Shown: positions 28,101 to 37,529 of the stretch, one piece after another | How the letters are laid out: the number at the start of each line of letters is the position of its first letter | How positions within the stretch are numbered: the first letter of the stretch is position 1 | Source: Salegentibacter tibetensis | Lineage (GTDB): Bacteria > Bacteroidota > Bacteroidia > Flavobacteriales > Flavobacteriaceae | Direction: 5' to 3' | Length of the DNA stretch: 64,000 bases | Assembly: GCF_020164485.1 (NCBI RefSeq) | Contig: NZ_JAIQZA010000002.1 | Span: forward strand, 165,559-229,558 | Program-made: the position numbers and the translations under genes | The notes under the pieces: generated by a model | The model's database searches: none | Told to the model about the DNA's origin: nothing | What the model saw: the letters and a program-made list of their open reading frames with translations, nothing else

Positions 28101-31100
28101 CCTTCAACTTTTCAGAATGTACAGCGGTTTCACAGGATCCGTTGGAGTACTCAAGAGTGGTGGTAATATCGGATATATTCCATCCGATTTCTTTGGGATA
28201 CCAGGTTTCTGTATAATTATGTCCTATAATTACAGAGGTTTCACCCGTATGATCTCTCCAAACCATACCCACATTCGGACCATTGGGAAGCATAATTTCA
28301 TCCACCACCCATACGTTGCCATCTTTATTTCCCTGATAATTAAAACGGATCTGCAAGTTGTTCATACCCATATAGGCACTTAGATCAATCTCAATTTTAT
28401 TCTCAGGTCGGGAATCTATGTCTCCTCCACCAAAATTATTTGCATGACCGCTATTAGCCGGTCCTTCCTTAATGTATAGCTGTTGCCAGGTGGCACCACC
28501 ATCTGTGGTAATTTCGACCATTATATATGAACCATCGGTAAGGTTATATGCCTGATCGAAAGTTAAAATAGCCTGATCCATTGAGGTTATGCTGAAAACA
28601 GGAGTAATTAATTTTGATCCTGGAAAGTTTCCTGAAACAGCTGCGAAACCTTTATTTCCATCAGTAGCACCGGTATCATATCTTACAAGGGATAAGCTGG
28701 AAGGATCATTTATATTTGCGGTCCAGAGATCTACGGGATTTGTTCGCAACCAATTGGCAGCTCTGCCATTATCTGCACTTGAATTAAAGTTCCCCTCGCT
28801 ACCATCACTTCTAATTATTGTCCAGCCGTGATTGGTTATGGAGGAATTATCAAATGCCCCTCCCTCTCCTATATCAGCACCTTCTTCATATCCGCTCCCG
28901 GCTGTTAATATAACCGGGTCTCCCAAACATACCGCATTCTTATCAGCAGTAACGGGGGTGGGCTCAATATCAGACGAAATAACACTTAATATAGCCGATT
29001 TGGAAGCTGCAGTAGTACAGGAACCACTACTTAAAATCACCTGGAAGACAGTAGTTTCACTTAAGCCAAGGCTTTCAATCTTTGATCCCGGTAATGTAGA
29101 TCCGGTAAAAGGTGAACCATCAGTGTTCGTAACTGTTTGCACTGTACCGGAAAAGGTTTTATAATTCCAGGCTTCGATTTTTCCGGAGTAATTGCTTAAA
29201 ATAAGATCAGCAATTAAACCGGTATTTCTTTCGGTGATTTCACAGGTGGTGAAAAGGCGACCAAATTCCCCAAAGGTTAGTTCTCCACCAATAGCAGGAC
29301 TGTCTATTCGTACATTAACGGTAGTTGAAACTTCCTTGCAAGTATCGGTTGCTGCAAAAGTATAGGTAACCGTATGTACATCAGTTTCGTCATTAGGATT
29401 ATTTGCTGTGCTTGCTGCAACATCAATTACACCGTTAGCATCTACAACCAAACCAATTGAAGCGGTAAAGGTACCTCCTGCATCCCCGGAAATAACCGGC
29501 GCAGGTGTGACTCCTGAGCTCTGACAGTAAGCAGGACTATCATATGAAAAGGAGGCATCGGGTAATTTTTCAATAGTAATTGTAAATTCAGCAATTACAG
29601 GGTCGCATCCGTCACCCTCCAAATCAACGGTGTTAATAACTGTATAGATGCCGGGAGTACTTGCTGCCAAATCTATTTCACCGGTAGATGTGCTAACGAA
29701 TATAAGTCCGCTATTGCCTGTTTTTTCTGAAAATGTTCCTGCAATAGCATTGCCTGCAAACTGCGCTATTGGATTTGTGTTATCTGAACAAAATTTAGAT
29801 GCTGAATAAGTGAAATCTGGTATAGGTTCGTCATTTATAACTATTTCAAAAGTAGAAGATACTTCTTCGCAGCCTTTAGCAGCCGCAATGGTGTTCGTTA
29901 TTGTATAAGTTCCAGGTGTACTTTCAGAAAGATTTAATTCTCCGGTAGAAGTGTTAACAAAAACTAAGCCTGTAGTACTGCTAAAAACACCCGCAGAACT
30001 TCCGGCATCTAAAAGTGCAGAAGGGTTTGCTGAGGTCTTACAGAAAGGAGAGTTTGTATAAGTAAAAGTCGCAAGAGGTAGTTGAGTTATGGTTACCTGA
30101 ATAGTTTTACTCACCACTTCACAGATAGCACCGGTAGGGGTAGAATAAGTAATATCGTATAAACCGGGATCACTACCTGCCTTTATTGCACCCGGATCAA
30201 AACCTGTCTCAGCAACAGTAACCAGGTTTAAAATATTTCCGGAAGGTTCTCCCGTCGCCGGTTTCCATGAAAAAGTACCACCGCTAAAAGCATTGGTTCC
30301 TGAAACAACAGGTGCAGCAATGTCAGAATTTGTACAAAATTCTGTAGCACTTCCACTGTAGGTTATACTGTCAACAGTGGGTAAAGGTTGTATTTTTATT
30401 TCTTTTGTGGCAATTACTTCTGAGCAACCTTCCAAGCCATATGCAGTAAGAGTAAGTACAAAATCAGTAACATTTTCAGCGGGAGTGAAGGTGGCCTCTG
30501 TTAAGGATGTTTCATTCGCGATAGTTCCGGATCCTGCCGGTACTGTCCATTTTACGGAAGCAGCATTAGTCACAGAAGCTCCATTTGTAATATTATAAGC
30601 ATCCCCGTTAAAACAAATTTCCATGTTCGATCCAACTGCATCAATTACAGGGGTGGGGTTTACAGTTAATGTAACAACCTCTGAATAGGCTTCAGGACAG
30701 GTCCCACCTGTGCCGGTTATCACTACATCATATTTATTAGAGTCCTCTACAGAAGCAGCGGGTATGGTAAAGGAAGCCGTATTGGCCCCGCTTATGTTGA
30801 CACTATTTTTTCTCCACTGGTAAGAGGCTATAGAACCGGTAGCCGTTATACTAAAAATTACATCTGTTCCTTCACAAACGATCTGGGAAACAGGTTGTTC
30901 ATCGATAGTGATGTCTTTGTTTACATTTAAAGTGACCTCATTAGATTTTACTGTTTCACAGGAACTGTCCCCGCTTACCACCACATAATAAGTGGCGGCA
31001 TCGTTCAGGCTGGCCTGATTAAATTTAAGAGTGGCAGCATTTGCTCCTGTAATATTTGCAGAATTGGCTACAGCTGTCCCGGGAGCAGTACCTTTGAACC

Positions 31101-34100
31101 ATTGATAGGTAAGATCATCTCCATAGGCAACTACACTTAAACTGGCAGGACTGGTAACACAAACTCCTATGTTTTGTGGCTGAGTGGTTATGATCACTTT
31201 TTCTTTAATAGTCAATATTATAGAATCACTAACAGCCATACAGGGTCCGTCAGGATCATTTGTGGTGTAGGTCAGAGTTACTGCACCTGTACTTACATCA
31301 TTAGAACTGGGAGTATATACTGCAGTGGGAGTATTATTGCTGAAACTTCCCGAACCACTTGTTGTCCAAATTCCCGAAGTTGCCCCTCCGCCTAAAACTG
31401 CATTCATTGATGCAGTTTCATTAGAGCATATAATTTGATCGGCACCAGCATCTACTGTAGTTGTTGGGTCTACTCTGACATTGAAAGACTGTACAACTCC
31501 ATCGCAGCTATTGGCCGAGGGAGTAATGGTAATAGTGGCGGTTATCGCAACATTGGTAGTGTTAGTATTAGTTGCAGTAAAACCAGGGATATTTCCTGTT
31601 CCGCTTGCAGCCAATCCAATTGCTGTATTGTCATTAGTCCAGGTATAAGTTGTACCCCCCACGCTTCCGGAGAGAACGATCTCGGCAACAGCTTCCCCGT
31701 TGCAGACTACAATATCGGCAGGTTTGGTAACAGTGGGGGTTGGATTAATCGTGACGGTAAAGCTCTGCGAAGTGCCCTCACACTCATTGGCAACAGGGGT
31801 AACAACAATAGTTGCAATTATGGGAGAGTCGGTGTCGTTTGTAGCCGTAAAAGCTGCTATATCTCCCGTTCCGCTTGCTGCTAAACCAATTGCAGTATTA
31901 TCATTTGTCCATTTATAGGTTGTTCCGGTTACACTACTACCCGAGAAACTGATAGCTGGAACGCCGGCACCATTACAAACAACTACATTTGCCGGCTTTG
32001 TGACAGTAGCTGTTGGATTTACAGTAATGCTAAATGTTTCAGGTGTCCCTTCGCAATCATCCACTACAGGGGTTACTGTTATGTTGGCTGTAATGGCTTG
32101 CGATGTAGTGTTGGTAGCAGTAAATCCAAGAATGTTTCCCGTACCGCTGGCGGCAAGACCAATGGAAGTATTGTCGTTTGTCCATTTAAAAGTTGTGCCG
32201 GTAACGGTTCCGGAAAAAGTTATGTCGGATACTGTGGCACCGTTACAGGCGATAATATTTTCAGGCTTGGTTACCGTAATATTTGGATTAACAGTTATGC
32301 TAAAGGTTTCCGAAGGTCCTTCACAGCCGTTGGCAGTTGGCGTGATTGTTATAGTGGCAGTTATCGGCTGACTGGTTGTATTTGTTGCTTCAAAAGAAGG
32401 TATATTTCCGGTTCCGCTGGCGGCAAGACCAATGGAAATGTCACTATTTGTCCAGGCAAAGGTTGTACCTTCCACACTTCCCGAGAAAATTAATTCAGAA
32501 ACTGCTTCACCATTACATGCAATTATATTGGCGGGTTTGGCAACGGTGGGAATAGGTTTCACCGTTATAGTCCCTGTTTGTGTGGCCTGTGTGCAGGTTC
32601 CGGAGGTGGTTTGAGGTGTGGTTGTAGTTACTGTATAGTTAAAAGTTCCTACTTCGGTAGGAGTTCCGCTTAATGTGAAAGTTTTATTGCTGTCGCTGTA
32701 AGTTCCTGTGATTCCTGCCGGAAGACCGGTAACGGTTGCACCATTTGCTGAGCCTCCAACGGTAAAATTGATTGAAGTAATAGGGGTATTGTTGCAAACT
32801 GACTGAGTTTTATTTGCAGGATCGCTTATTGTGGGAGCTGAAAGAACAGTTAATACCATACTATCTACTGCTTTTTCACATGGACCCTGGGGATCTATAG
32901 TGGTGATTGTTAATGTTACTGTTCCGCCATTTACTATTGAAGATGGTAGAGTATAGTCTCCATTTAATTGGTTTTCCAGGTTTCCGCCCGGAAAACTTCC
33001 TCCACTAACACTTGCACTCCAGGTAAAATCTTTAGTCTTAGTTATAACACCTCCAATTTCCCCCGCGAGTTTAATTGAGGTGGTTCCGGCACAAACTACC
33101 TGGTCTGGCCCTGCGGAAGCATAGGCAAAACTATCCACGCTAAGTGCAAGTTTTGTACCTGGGGTTGGTCCGCATTCATTTCTGCCATTTACAGTCAAAT
33201 CTCCACTTATGGCGGTACTTGCGGCGGTAACGGTAACAGAATTTGTAGTTGTTGTTACCACTCCGTTAGTTGTGGTACCGGTGGAAGCTGTCCATCCAGA
33301 GGGAAATGTCCAATTATAGGAGGTAGCACCGGAAATGGGTTTTACGGTATAAATTAAACCGGAGGCCACCGGGCAAACTCCTGTTGGGTTATGAGAGGGG
33401 TCGGTATTATCAAATTCAGGTGCTACACTGCTAATAGGGCTGTCAACCTGGGTTTGAATAGAATTGCTTTCTGCAGTTGCAGTCGTAAGACAAGTAGCAT
33501 TTGAAGTCATTACCACTTTTACAACATCATTATTATTTAAACCGGTGGAAGTATAGGTTGAATTTGTTGCTCCACTAATTGAGCTGTTGTTCAAATACCA
33601 TTGGTAAGATGGTGATGCCCCCCCATTAGTAGCAGTCGCAGTAAATTTTACCGAAGTTCCGGAGCAGATGATATTATCGGCATCATCTGAAGCTATAGAT
33701 ACAGCGGGTGCCAGGTTTTCATTCACCGTAATTGTTCCCTGTAAACTTTCTGAATTTTGACAGGTTCCTGTTGCGGTCACTGTATAAGTGTGGGTTCCTG
33801 TTGTAGCGGTGGAACCGCTGATAGTGAAAGTTTTATCGATAGAATTATAACTCCCGGTAATTCCGCTTGGTAAACCTACTGCGGTAGCGCCGGTACCGGT
33901 TTCTCCAACAGAATAAATAATAGGTGCGATTTCCGCTCCGGAAACTCCTCCTGCGGCACAAACTGTCTGGGTGCTATTTGATGATGCTAGTGCTATAGTA
34001 GCATCAGGATTAACCTCTATGGTTCCGGAAGCAGATGTTTGAACACAATTACCGGTTGTTGTTACTGTGTAGGAAAAACTACCAAAAACACTGGGCGTCC

Positions 34101-35418
34101 CACTTATGGTAAATTTGTCTCCACTGAAGGATCCCGTTACTCCTGTAGGTAAACCTGATACTGTTGCCCCTGTTCCCCCGCCTCCAATGGTGAAAGCAAT
34201 TGGAGAAAGAGCAGTATCAATACAGAGAGTCTGGTTTTTATTAGTCGGTTCGCTTATGGTAGCATTGGCGGTAACCGTTATGATTCCGGTAGCAGTGGTT
34301 TGTACGCAGCTTCCGGTTGTGGTAACTGTATAATTAAATGTTCCTGACACAGTGGGAGTCCCGCTTATTGTGAATTTTCCATCGGCAAATGATCCAGAAA
34401 TTCCTTCCGGTAAACCTGAAACACCGGCTCCGGTAGCCCCGCCTCCAACGGTAAAAACAATTGAGGTTATAGCAGTGTCAATACAAACGGTCTGATCTTT
34501 ATTTGAAGGCTCGCTAATAGTAGCATCTGGATTTATTGTTATAGAACCGGTAAGACTGGGAGAATCGGCACAGGTACCTGTCGCTGTCACTGCATATTCA
34601 AATATCCCTGTTGAGGTGGAAGATCCACTTATTGTAAAGGTTTTATTAGTACTGTTATAAGTGCCGGAAATTCCATCAGGCAAACCTGTAATGGTTGCAT
34701 TATTTCCCGTTCCACCTATATCATAAATTATCGGATTAATTGATACACCGGCACAAACTGACTGATTGGTGTCTCCTGAAGAAAGGCCTATCGTAGCATC
34801 AGGTTCAACAGTTATTGCTATGGTATTTGTACTGGTTGCAGGTACTTCAGTCGCGCATTTTACATCAGCAGTAACTTCTAAACTTACCTGATCCCCATTA
34901 TTTAAAGTGGTTGTTGTAAAATCCTTTGATGTGGCTCCGGTAACATTAATACCATTAATTAACCATTGGTAAGAAGGATTAGTACCTCCATTGGTAATTG
35001 GCCCGTGTGAAAATGTAACAGATTGCCCAGAACAAATGGTGGTGGCGGTTGCATTGATCTCAAAAGACACAGTAAGCGCGGCATTTACGGTCATTGTCAA
35101 AGCTGAGCTGGTAAAAGTACAGGATTCTGTGTTGGAGGTTACAATGACTCTTACTTTGTCAGCGTTAGAAAGAGTAGAGGTGGTATATATATTGCTGGTA
35201 CTGGCAGTGCCTACATCGCTCTCATTAATTTGCCATTGATATACCAAATTCATACCATCTGTAGGATTGGCAGTAAAAGTTACAGAAGTTCCCTCGCAAA
35301 TTTCCGTGCCTTTATCGGATGATATACTCACAGAACTTGGACACTGCCCAAACCCATCTACCGGGTTTAGAAAAAATATCGAAAATATAAATAATAAAGA
35401 AAGTAATTTTTTTCCCAT
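25198..35418 (-). CDS. Giant secreted multi-Ig/PKD-like protein with LamG and T9SS type A sorting domain
   Basis: A 3406-residue protein (10.2 kb). A signal peptide (LLSLLFIFSIFFLNPVDGFGQ) is followed by Ig-like modules with paired cysteines, about five modules resembling the putative-Ig family (GLPxGIxGSFxxxxFTISGTP), and four PKD-like repeats of about 90 residues (WTNDNTAIGLAASGTG core, roughly residues 950-1310). Further Ig-like and surface modules lead to a jelly-roll/MAM-like domain (about 2150-2385), a LamG domain from about 2565 and the same C-terminal module as the neighbour. It ends in a type A sorting domain (YIVKLITTIGHRDKKFIMK). It is predicted to be a very large surface adhesin or carbohydrate-binding protein; no catalytic motif was seen. 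Confidence 0.88.
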   Translation of the reverse strand: MGKKLLSLLFIFSIFFLNPVDGFGQCPSSVSISSDKGTEICEGTSVTFTANPTDGMNLVYQWQINESDVGTASTSNIYTTSTLSNADKVRVIVTSNTESCTFTSSALTMTVNAALTVSFEINATATTICSGQSVTFSHGPITNGGTNPSYQWLINGINVTGATSKDFTTTTLNNGDQVSLEVTADVKCATEVPATSTNTIAITVEPDATIGLSSGDTNQSVCAGVSINPIIYDIGGTGNNATITGLPDGISGTYNSTNKTFTISGSSTSTGIFEYAVTATGTCADSPSLTGSITINPDATISEPSNKDQTVCIDTAITSIVFTVGGGATGAGVSGLPEGISGSFADGKFTISGTPTVSGTFNYTVTTTGSCVQTTATGIITVTANATISEPTNKNQTLCIDTALSPIAFTIGGGGTGATVSGLPTGVTGSFSGDKFTISGTPSVFGSFSYTVTTTGNCVQTSASGTIEVNPDATIALASSNSTQTVCAAGGVSGAEIAPIIYSVGETGTGATAVGLPSGITGSYNSIDKTFTISGSTATTGTHTYTVTATGTCQNSESLQGTITVNENLAPAVSIASDDADNIICSGTSVKFTATATNGGASPSYQWYLNNSSISGATNSTYTSTGLNNNDVVKVVMTSNATCLTTATAESNSIQTQVDSPISSVAPEFDNTDPSHNPTGVCPVASGLIYTVKPISGATSYNWTFPSGWTASTGTTTNGVVTTTTNSVTVTAASTAISGDLTVNGRNECGPTPGTKLALSVDSFAYASAGPDQVVCAGTTSIKLAGEIGGVITKTKDFTWSASVSGGSFPGGNLENQLNGDYTLPSSIVNGGTVTLTITTIDPQGPCEKAVDSMVLTVLSAPTISDPANKTQSVCNNTPITSINFTVGGSANGATVTGLPAGITGTYSDSNKTFTLSGTPTEVGTFNYTVTTTTPQTTSGTCTQATQTGTITVKPIPTVAKPANIIACNGEAVSELIFSGSVEGTTFAWTNSDISIGLAASGTGNIPSFEATNTTSQPITATITITPTANGCEGPSETFSITVNPNITVTKPENIIACNGATVSDITFSGTVTGTTFKWTNDNTSIGLAASGTGNILGFTATNTTSQAITANITVTPVVDDCEGTPETFSITVNPTATVTKPANVVVCNGAGVPAISFSGSSVTGTTYKWTNDNTAIGLAASGTGDIAAFTATNDTDSPIIATIVVTPVANECEGTSQSFTVTINPTPTVTKPADIVVCNGEAVAEIVLSGSVGGTTYTWTNDNTAIGLAASGTGNIPGFTATNTNTTNVAITATITITPSANSCDGVVQSFNVRVDPTTTVDAGADQIICSNETASMNAVLGGGATSGIWTTSGSGSFSNNTPTAVYTPSSNDVSTGAVTLTYTTNDPDGPCMAVSDSIILTIKEKVIITTQPQNIGVCVTSPASLSVVAYGDDLTYQWFKGTAPGTAVANSANITGANAATLKFNQASLNDAATYYVVVSGDSSCETVKSNEVTLNVNKDITIDEQPVSQIVCEGTDVIFSITATGSIASYQWRKNSVNISGANTASFTIPAASVEDSNKYDVVITGTGGTCPEAYSEVVTLTVNPTPVIDAVGSNMEICFNGDAYNITNGASVTNAASVKWTVPAGSGTIANETSLTEATFTPAENVTDFVLTLTAYGLEGCSEVIATKEIKIQPLPTVDSITYSGSATEFCTNSDIAAPVVSGTNAFSGGTFSWKPATGEPSGNILNLVTVAETGFDPGAIKAGSDPGLYDITYSTPTGAICEVVSKTIQVTITQLPLATFTYTNSPFCKTSANPSALLDAGSSAGVFSSTTGLVFVNTSTGELNLSESTPGTYTITNTIAAAKGCEEVSSTFEIVINDEPIPDFTYSASKFCSDNTNPIAQFAGNAIAGTFSEKTGNSGLIFVSTSTGEIDLAASTPGIYTVINTVDLEGDGCDPVIAEFTITIEKLPDASFSYDSPAYCQSSGVTPAPVISGDAGGTFTASIGLVVDANGVIDVAASTANNPNDETDVHTVTYTFAATDTCKEVSTTVNVRIDSPAIGGELTFGEFGRLFTTCEITERNTGLIADLILSNYSGKIEAWNYKTFSGTVQTVTNTDGSPFTGSTLPGSKIESLGLSETTVFQVILSSGSCTTAASKSAILSVISSDIEPTPVTADKNAVCLGDPVILTAGSGYEEGADIGEGGAFDNSSITNHGWTIIRSDGSEGNFNSSADNGRAANWLRTNPVDLWTANINDPSSLSLVRYDTGATDGNKGFAAVSGNFPGSKLITPVFSITSMDQAILTFDQAYNLTDGSYIMVEITTDGGATWQQLYIKEGPANSGHANNFGGGDIDSRPENKIEIDLSAYMGMNNLQIRFNYQGNKDGNVWVVDEIMLPNGPNVGMVWRDHTGETSVIIGHNYTETWYPKEIGWNISDITTTLEYSNGSCETAVHSEKLKVFVFDNYTTSVSAEMGSCGNYSAKLTATATGSTTGIINSYPTPDGYMGEWKIEGGTYQLNNTDPAYTGNVVNNPNVTITADNFGTLMVSWELVPTAKDDNNVLIDNTGCLIAPEILEVNLNPCIALDFDGVDDYVDLGTTYTGNYSFEAWIRPEASTGTIISGPNFEINMENLPIGVNINSRWYHIAVSNNKIYVDGIEIGSFSLGNSGEKALIGARWNNANSSAENYFSGWIEEVRIWNGSLTEEQIRFMMNQRLYNNGTQMGVEIPMDVPGGLNFGNLEGYYQLLADPGLVANGTTIDLANISIPGRLVNMETFQVNTAPLPYTSRIDGQNWAIDNTWTHFDVWDAPNSNGIDGTTPIDWNIVRTSHNISSGNKDITVLGLLSEEKELLIADPRDAMDEYNTGQFIRVSHYLKLNGFIDLVGESQLLQDEGSVLEEASSGYLERDQQGTQSSYNYNYWSSPVSLQNSFNNSGYTIGGILMDGTNSANPVAISFRNGHFVADGERATPIIISNSWLYGFNGRANEYGDWDLVGSAKMVKTGEGFTMKGTSGSASIDMRQNYVFRGKPHNGNFTLYIGPEMNYLTGNPYPSALDAREFILDNLSSADVSGARNTKNIFNGVIYFWDHFGGQTHILREYVGGYAAYSLAGGVNAISKDERINDNNQSGTKIPKDFIAVAQGFFLNTALDEDIASTSSLNVQGGDIVFRNAQRRGVRESSGNSIFLKPLTKGEKTKTPEIDERAKIRLKFHSPKGYHRQILVTRDNSTTNGFDLGYDAPLIEDNLEDMYWLIDSAKVVIQAVPDFEKDQVLPFGIKAAEEGYFKIQIDSLENFPDEIPVYLNDKLSDSIHDLKERAYDAVSTPGEIHDRFEIVFHNPKLVPKIPKEPGLITTIDFGYNHNTRELRIDNPELIEISEVLLFDLGGKLVKKYTNIPREKQHIININQVGTSVYIVKLITTIGHRDKKFIMK
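31480..32560 (-). repeat. Four imperfect ~270-bp tandem repeats encoding PKD-like modules
   Basis: The landmark CCAAT inside the conserved AIGLAASGTG-coding block occurs at 31616, 31886, 32159 and 32429, giving spacings of 270, 273 and 270 bases. Sequence divergence between units is visibly higher than in the 237-bp array of the neighbouring gene. Confidence 0.75.
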
Positions 35419-35746
35419 AATTGCAGAGCGTTAGAATATGAATTACGTAGGGATATTTAGTTAAATGACTTGATGTTATAAGTCTCTGGGGTAGGGATAC
35501 TTAACAATTAAAAATACTACATTAAAGGATTATTTTTCTGAAAATTCGTTGAAGCGGAACTTTATTCGACTAAAGTCTTATTTTGCGATTTTTCCTACAA
35601 AATCATCTTAAGGTTCTGAAATCCAGTATTCTATTTTTTTAAAGGGAAGATGCTTTAGAAGTGATTAATTAAGGCAGGTGGAAATATTACATAAAAAAAC
35701 CGCAGCTCTCGCTGCGGTTTTAAATTGAAATTATATTCTTACAAGA
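35419..35746. promoter_or_regulatory. Upstream region of the giant gene; two direct GTAGGGATA repeats
   Basis: GTAGGGATA occurs at 35447-35455 and again at 35491-35499, 44 bases apart start to start (about four helical turns), 29 and 73 bases upstream of the start codon. No clear TAnnTTTG element is present, so transcription may depend on an activator or an alternative sigma factor. The rest of the stretch shows nothing recognisable apart from the pruA terminator at its right end. Confidence 0.35.
35693..35721 (-). terminator. Intrinsic terminator of pruA
   Basis: AAAACCGCAG and CTGCGGTTTT form a 10-bp stem around a 6-nt loop, with a run of U on the minus strand (complement of 35693-35699). 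It lies 25 bases after the pruA stop codon. Confidence 0.88.
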
Positions 35747-37390
35747 TTATTCTCCTAAAAATGGGTATCTGTAATCTTTTGCTGGTACAAAAGTTTCTTT
35801 AATTAATCGAACTGATGTCCATCTAAGGAGATTCATCTTAGAACCTGCTTTATCGTTAGTACCGCTGGAACGGGCGCCACCAAATGGTTGTTGTCCAACT
35901 ACAGCTCCGGTAGGCTTGTCGTTTATATAGAAATTACCTGCAGCATTCTGTAGTAAATCTGTTGCTAGCGCGGCCATATAACGGTCTCCAGAGAAAACTG
36001 CTCCTGTAAGTCCGTAGATGCTTGTGTTATCTACAGTTTTAAGAAGGTCTCTCCATTTTTCTTCGCTATAGTTTTTATCGTCATACACATAAATTGTAAC
36101 TACAGGACCAAATAATTCGGTTTCCATAGTGGTGTAATTAGGATCTGTAGTTAAGATTACAGTAGGCTCAATAAAGTAACCTTTAGATTTGTCGTAATTT
36201 CCTCCAATTACCACTTCAGCATCCTTATCTTTTTTAGCTCGGTCAATATAACCAGCTAATTTATCGAAAGCTCCTTCGTGAATAACTGCATTTATAAAGT
36301 TAGACATATCTTCAGGAGATCCCATTTTGAAGGATTCTAAATCTGTTTTCACAAATTCTTTAATCTCTGGCCATAGGCTTTTTGGAAGATAAACCCTTGA
36401 TGCGGCACTACACTTTTGTCCCTGGTATTCAAAAGCTCCACGGGAAATTGCAGTAGCTACCTCCTTTGCATTAGAAGTTGGGTGTGCAACAATAAAATCT
36501 TTACCCCCGGTTTCTCCTACAATTCTTGGGTAGGTTTTATAGTTATTGATGTTGTTACCAATTTTGCCCCAAATTCCTTTAAATACGTTTGTACTACCAG
36601 TGAAATGAATCCCTGAAAAATCAGGACTATCCAAAATTACGTTGGTAATCATTTCAGGATCTCCCATTACCATATTGATTACACCATCTGGCAAACCGGC
36701 TTCCTGAAATACCTCCATAATTACCTGTGCAGAGAAAACCTGGCTATCACTTGGTTTCCAAACGGCAACATTCCCCATTAGGGCAGCACTCGAAGGAAGG
36801 TTACCGGCAATAGCGGTAAAGTTGAATGGCGTGATAGCATATACAAAACCTTCGAGAGGTCTGTACTCTACACGGTTCCAGTTTCCTTCTGAAGATTCCG
36901 GCTGCTCGTTGTACATATCTGACATATATTCTACGTTAAAACGTAAAAAGTCACATAGCTCACAAGCCGAGTCGATTTCTGCCTGGTATATATTTTTTGA
37001 CTGCCCAATCATCGTGGCAGCGTTAATTCTGGATCTATAAGGGCCTGCAATAAGATCGGCTGCTTTTAAGAAAATAGCAGCGCGTTGTTCCCATTCCAGT
37101 TTGGCCCATTTTTCTCTGGCTTTTAAAGCCTCGTCTATCGCTTGAGTAACGTGCTTTTTCTTTGCTAAATGGTAAGTTCCTACTTTGTGCTTATGATCGT
37201 GAGGAGGACGAATATCTGCTGTGTCTCCTGTTTTTATTTGTTCAGATCCAATATAAAGTGGTACTTCCATATTGGAATTATAAAGATCTTTATAAGTGAG
37301 TAAAACTTCTTCTCTTTCCGGGGTTCCCGGGGCATAAGTTTTTACTGGCTCGTTAACCGCGTGCGGAACGTGAAAAAATCCTTTTCCCAT
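35747..37390 (-). CDS. pruA: L-glutamate gamma-semialdehyde dehydrogenase (1-pyrroline-5-carboxylate dehydrogenase)
   Basis: A 547-residue NAD+-dependent aldehyde dehydrogenase for the second step of proline catabolism, oxidising glutamate semialdehyde to glutamate. The catalytic cysteine is in EYQGQKCSAASRVY, the general-base glutamate in VGETGGKDF, and the NAD-binding GSTNVFKGI and C-terminal PFGGARSSGTNDK are present. It is a stand-alone enzyme of the eukaryotic-like PruA type, without the proline dehydrogenase domain found in PutA. Single gene with a strong terminator. Confidence 0.94.
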   Translation of the reverse strand: MGKGFFHVPHAVNEPVKTYAPGTPEREEVLLTYKDLYNSNMEVPLYIGSEQIKTGDTADIRPPHDHKHKVGTYHLAKKKHVTQAIDEALKAREKWAKLEWEQRAAIFLKAADLIAGPYRSRINAATMIGQSKNIYQAEIDSACELCDFLRFNVEYMSDMYNEQPESSEGNWNRVEYRPLEGFVYAITPFNFTAIAGNLPSSAALMGNVAVWKPSDSQVFSAQVIMEVFQEAGLPDGVINMVMGDPEMITNVILDSPDFSGIHFTGSTNVFKGIWGKIGNNINNYKTYPRIVGETGGKDFIVAHPTSNAKEVATAISRGAFEYQGQKCSAASRVYLPKSLWPEIKEFVKTDLESFKMGSPEDMSNFINAVIHEGAFDKLAGYIDRAKKDKDAEVVIGGNYDKSKGYFIEPTVILTTDPNYTTMETELFGPVVTIYVYDDKNYSEEKWRDLLKTVDNTSIYGLTGAVFSGDRYMAALATDLLQNAAGNFYINDKPTGAVVGQQPFGGARSSGTNDKAGSKMNLLRWTSVRLIKETFVPAKDYRYPFLGE

Positions 37391-37491
37391 AGTTATTTAG
37401 TGTTTTTTTGGTTTTCAATTATTATTGTTATAAAGGTAAAAAAATTAGGTGATTTTGAATGCTTCTGAAAGCGCATTCACGAAAGCTTAAC

Positions 37492-37499
37492 TATTTTTG
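37492..37499 (+). promoter_or_regulatory. Promoter -7 element of the NRDE gene
   Basis: TATTTTTG matches TAnnTTTG, 30 bases before the ATG at 37530. Confidence 0.55.
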
Positions 37500-37529
37500 T
37501 AAATTCAGTACTTTTATTAAGAAAATTTT

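Noticed and set aside
31435..31884. Plus-strand 149-codon frame antisense to the giant gene
   Set aside because: It lies wholly inside the repeat region of the real minus-strand gene and mirrors its repeats; composition (S, C, G, N rich) is an artefact of the opposite strand. Other plus-strand frames across 25-35 kb are of the same kind.
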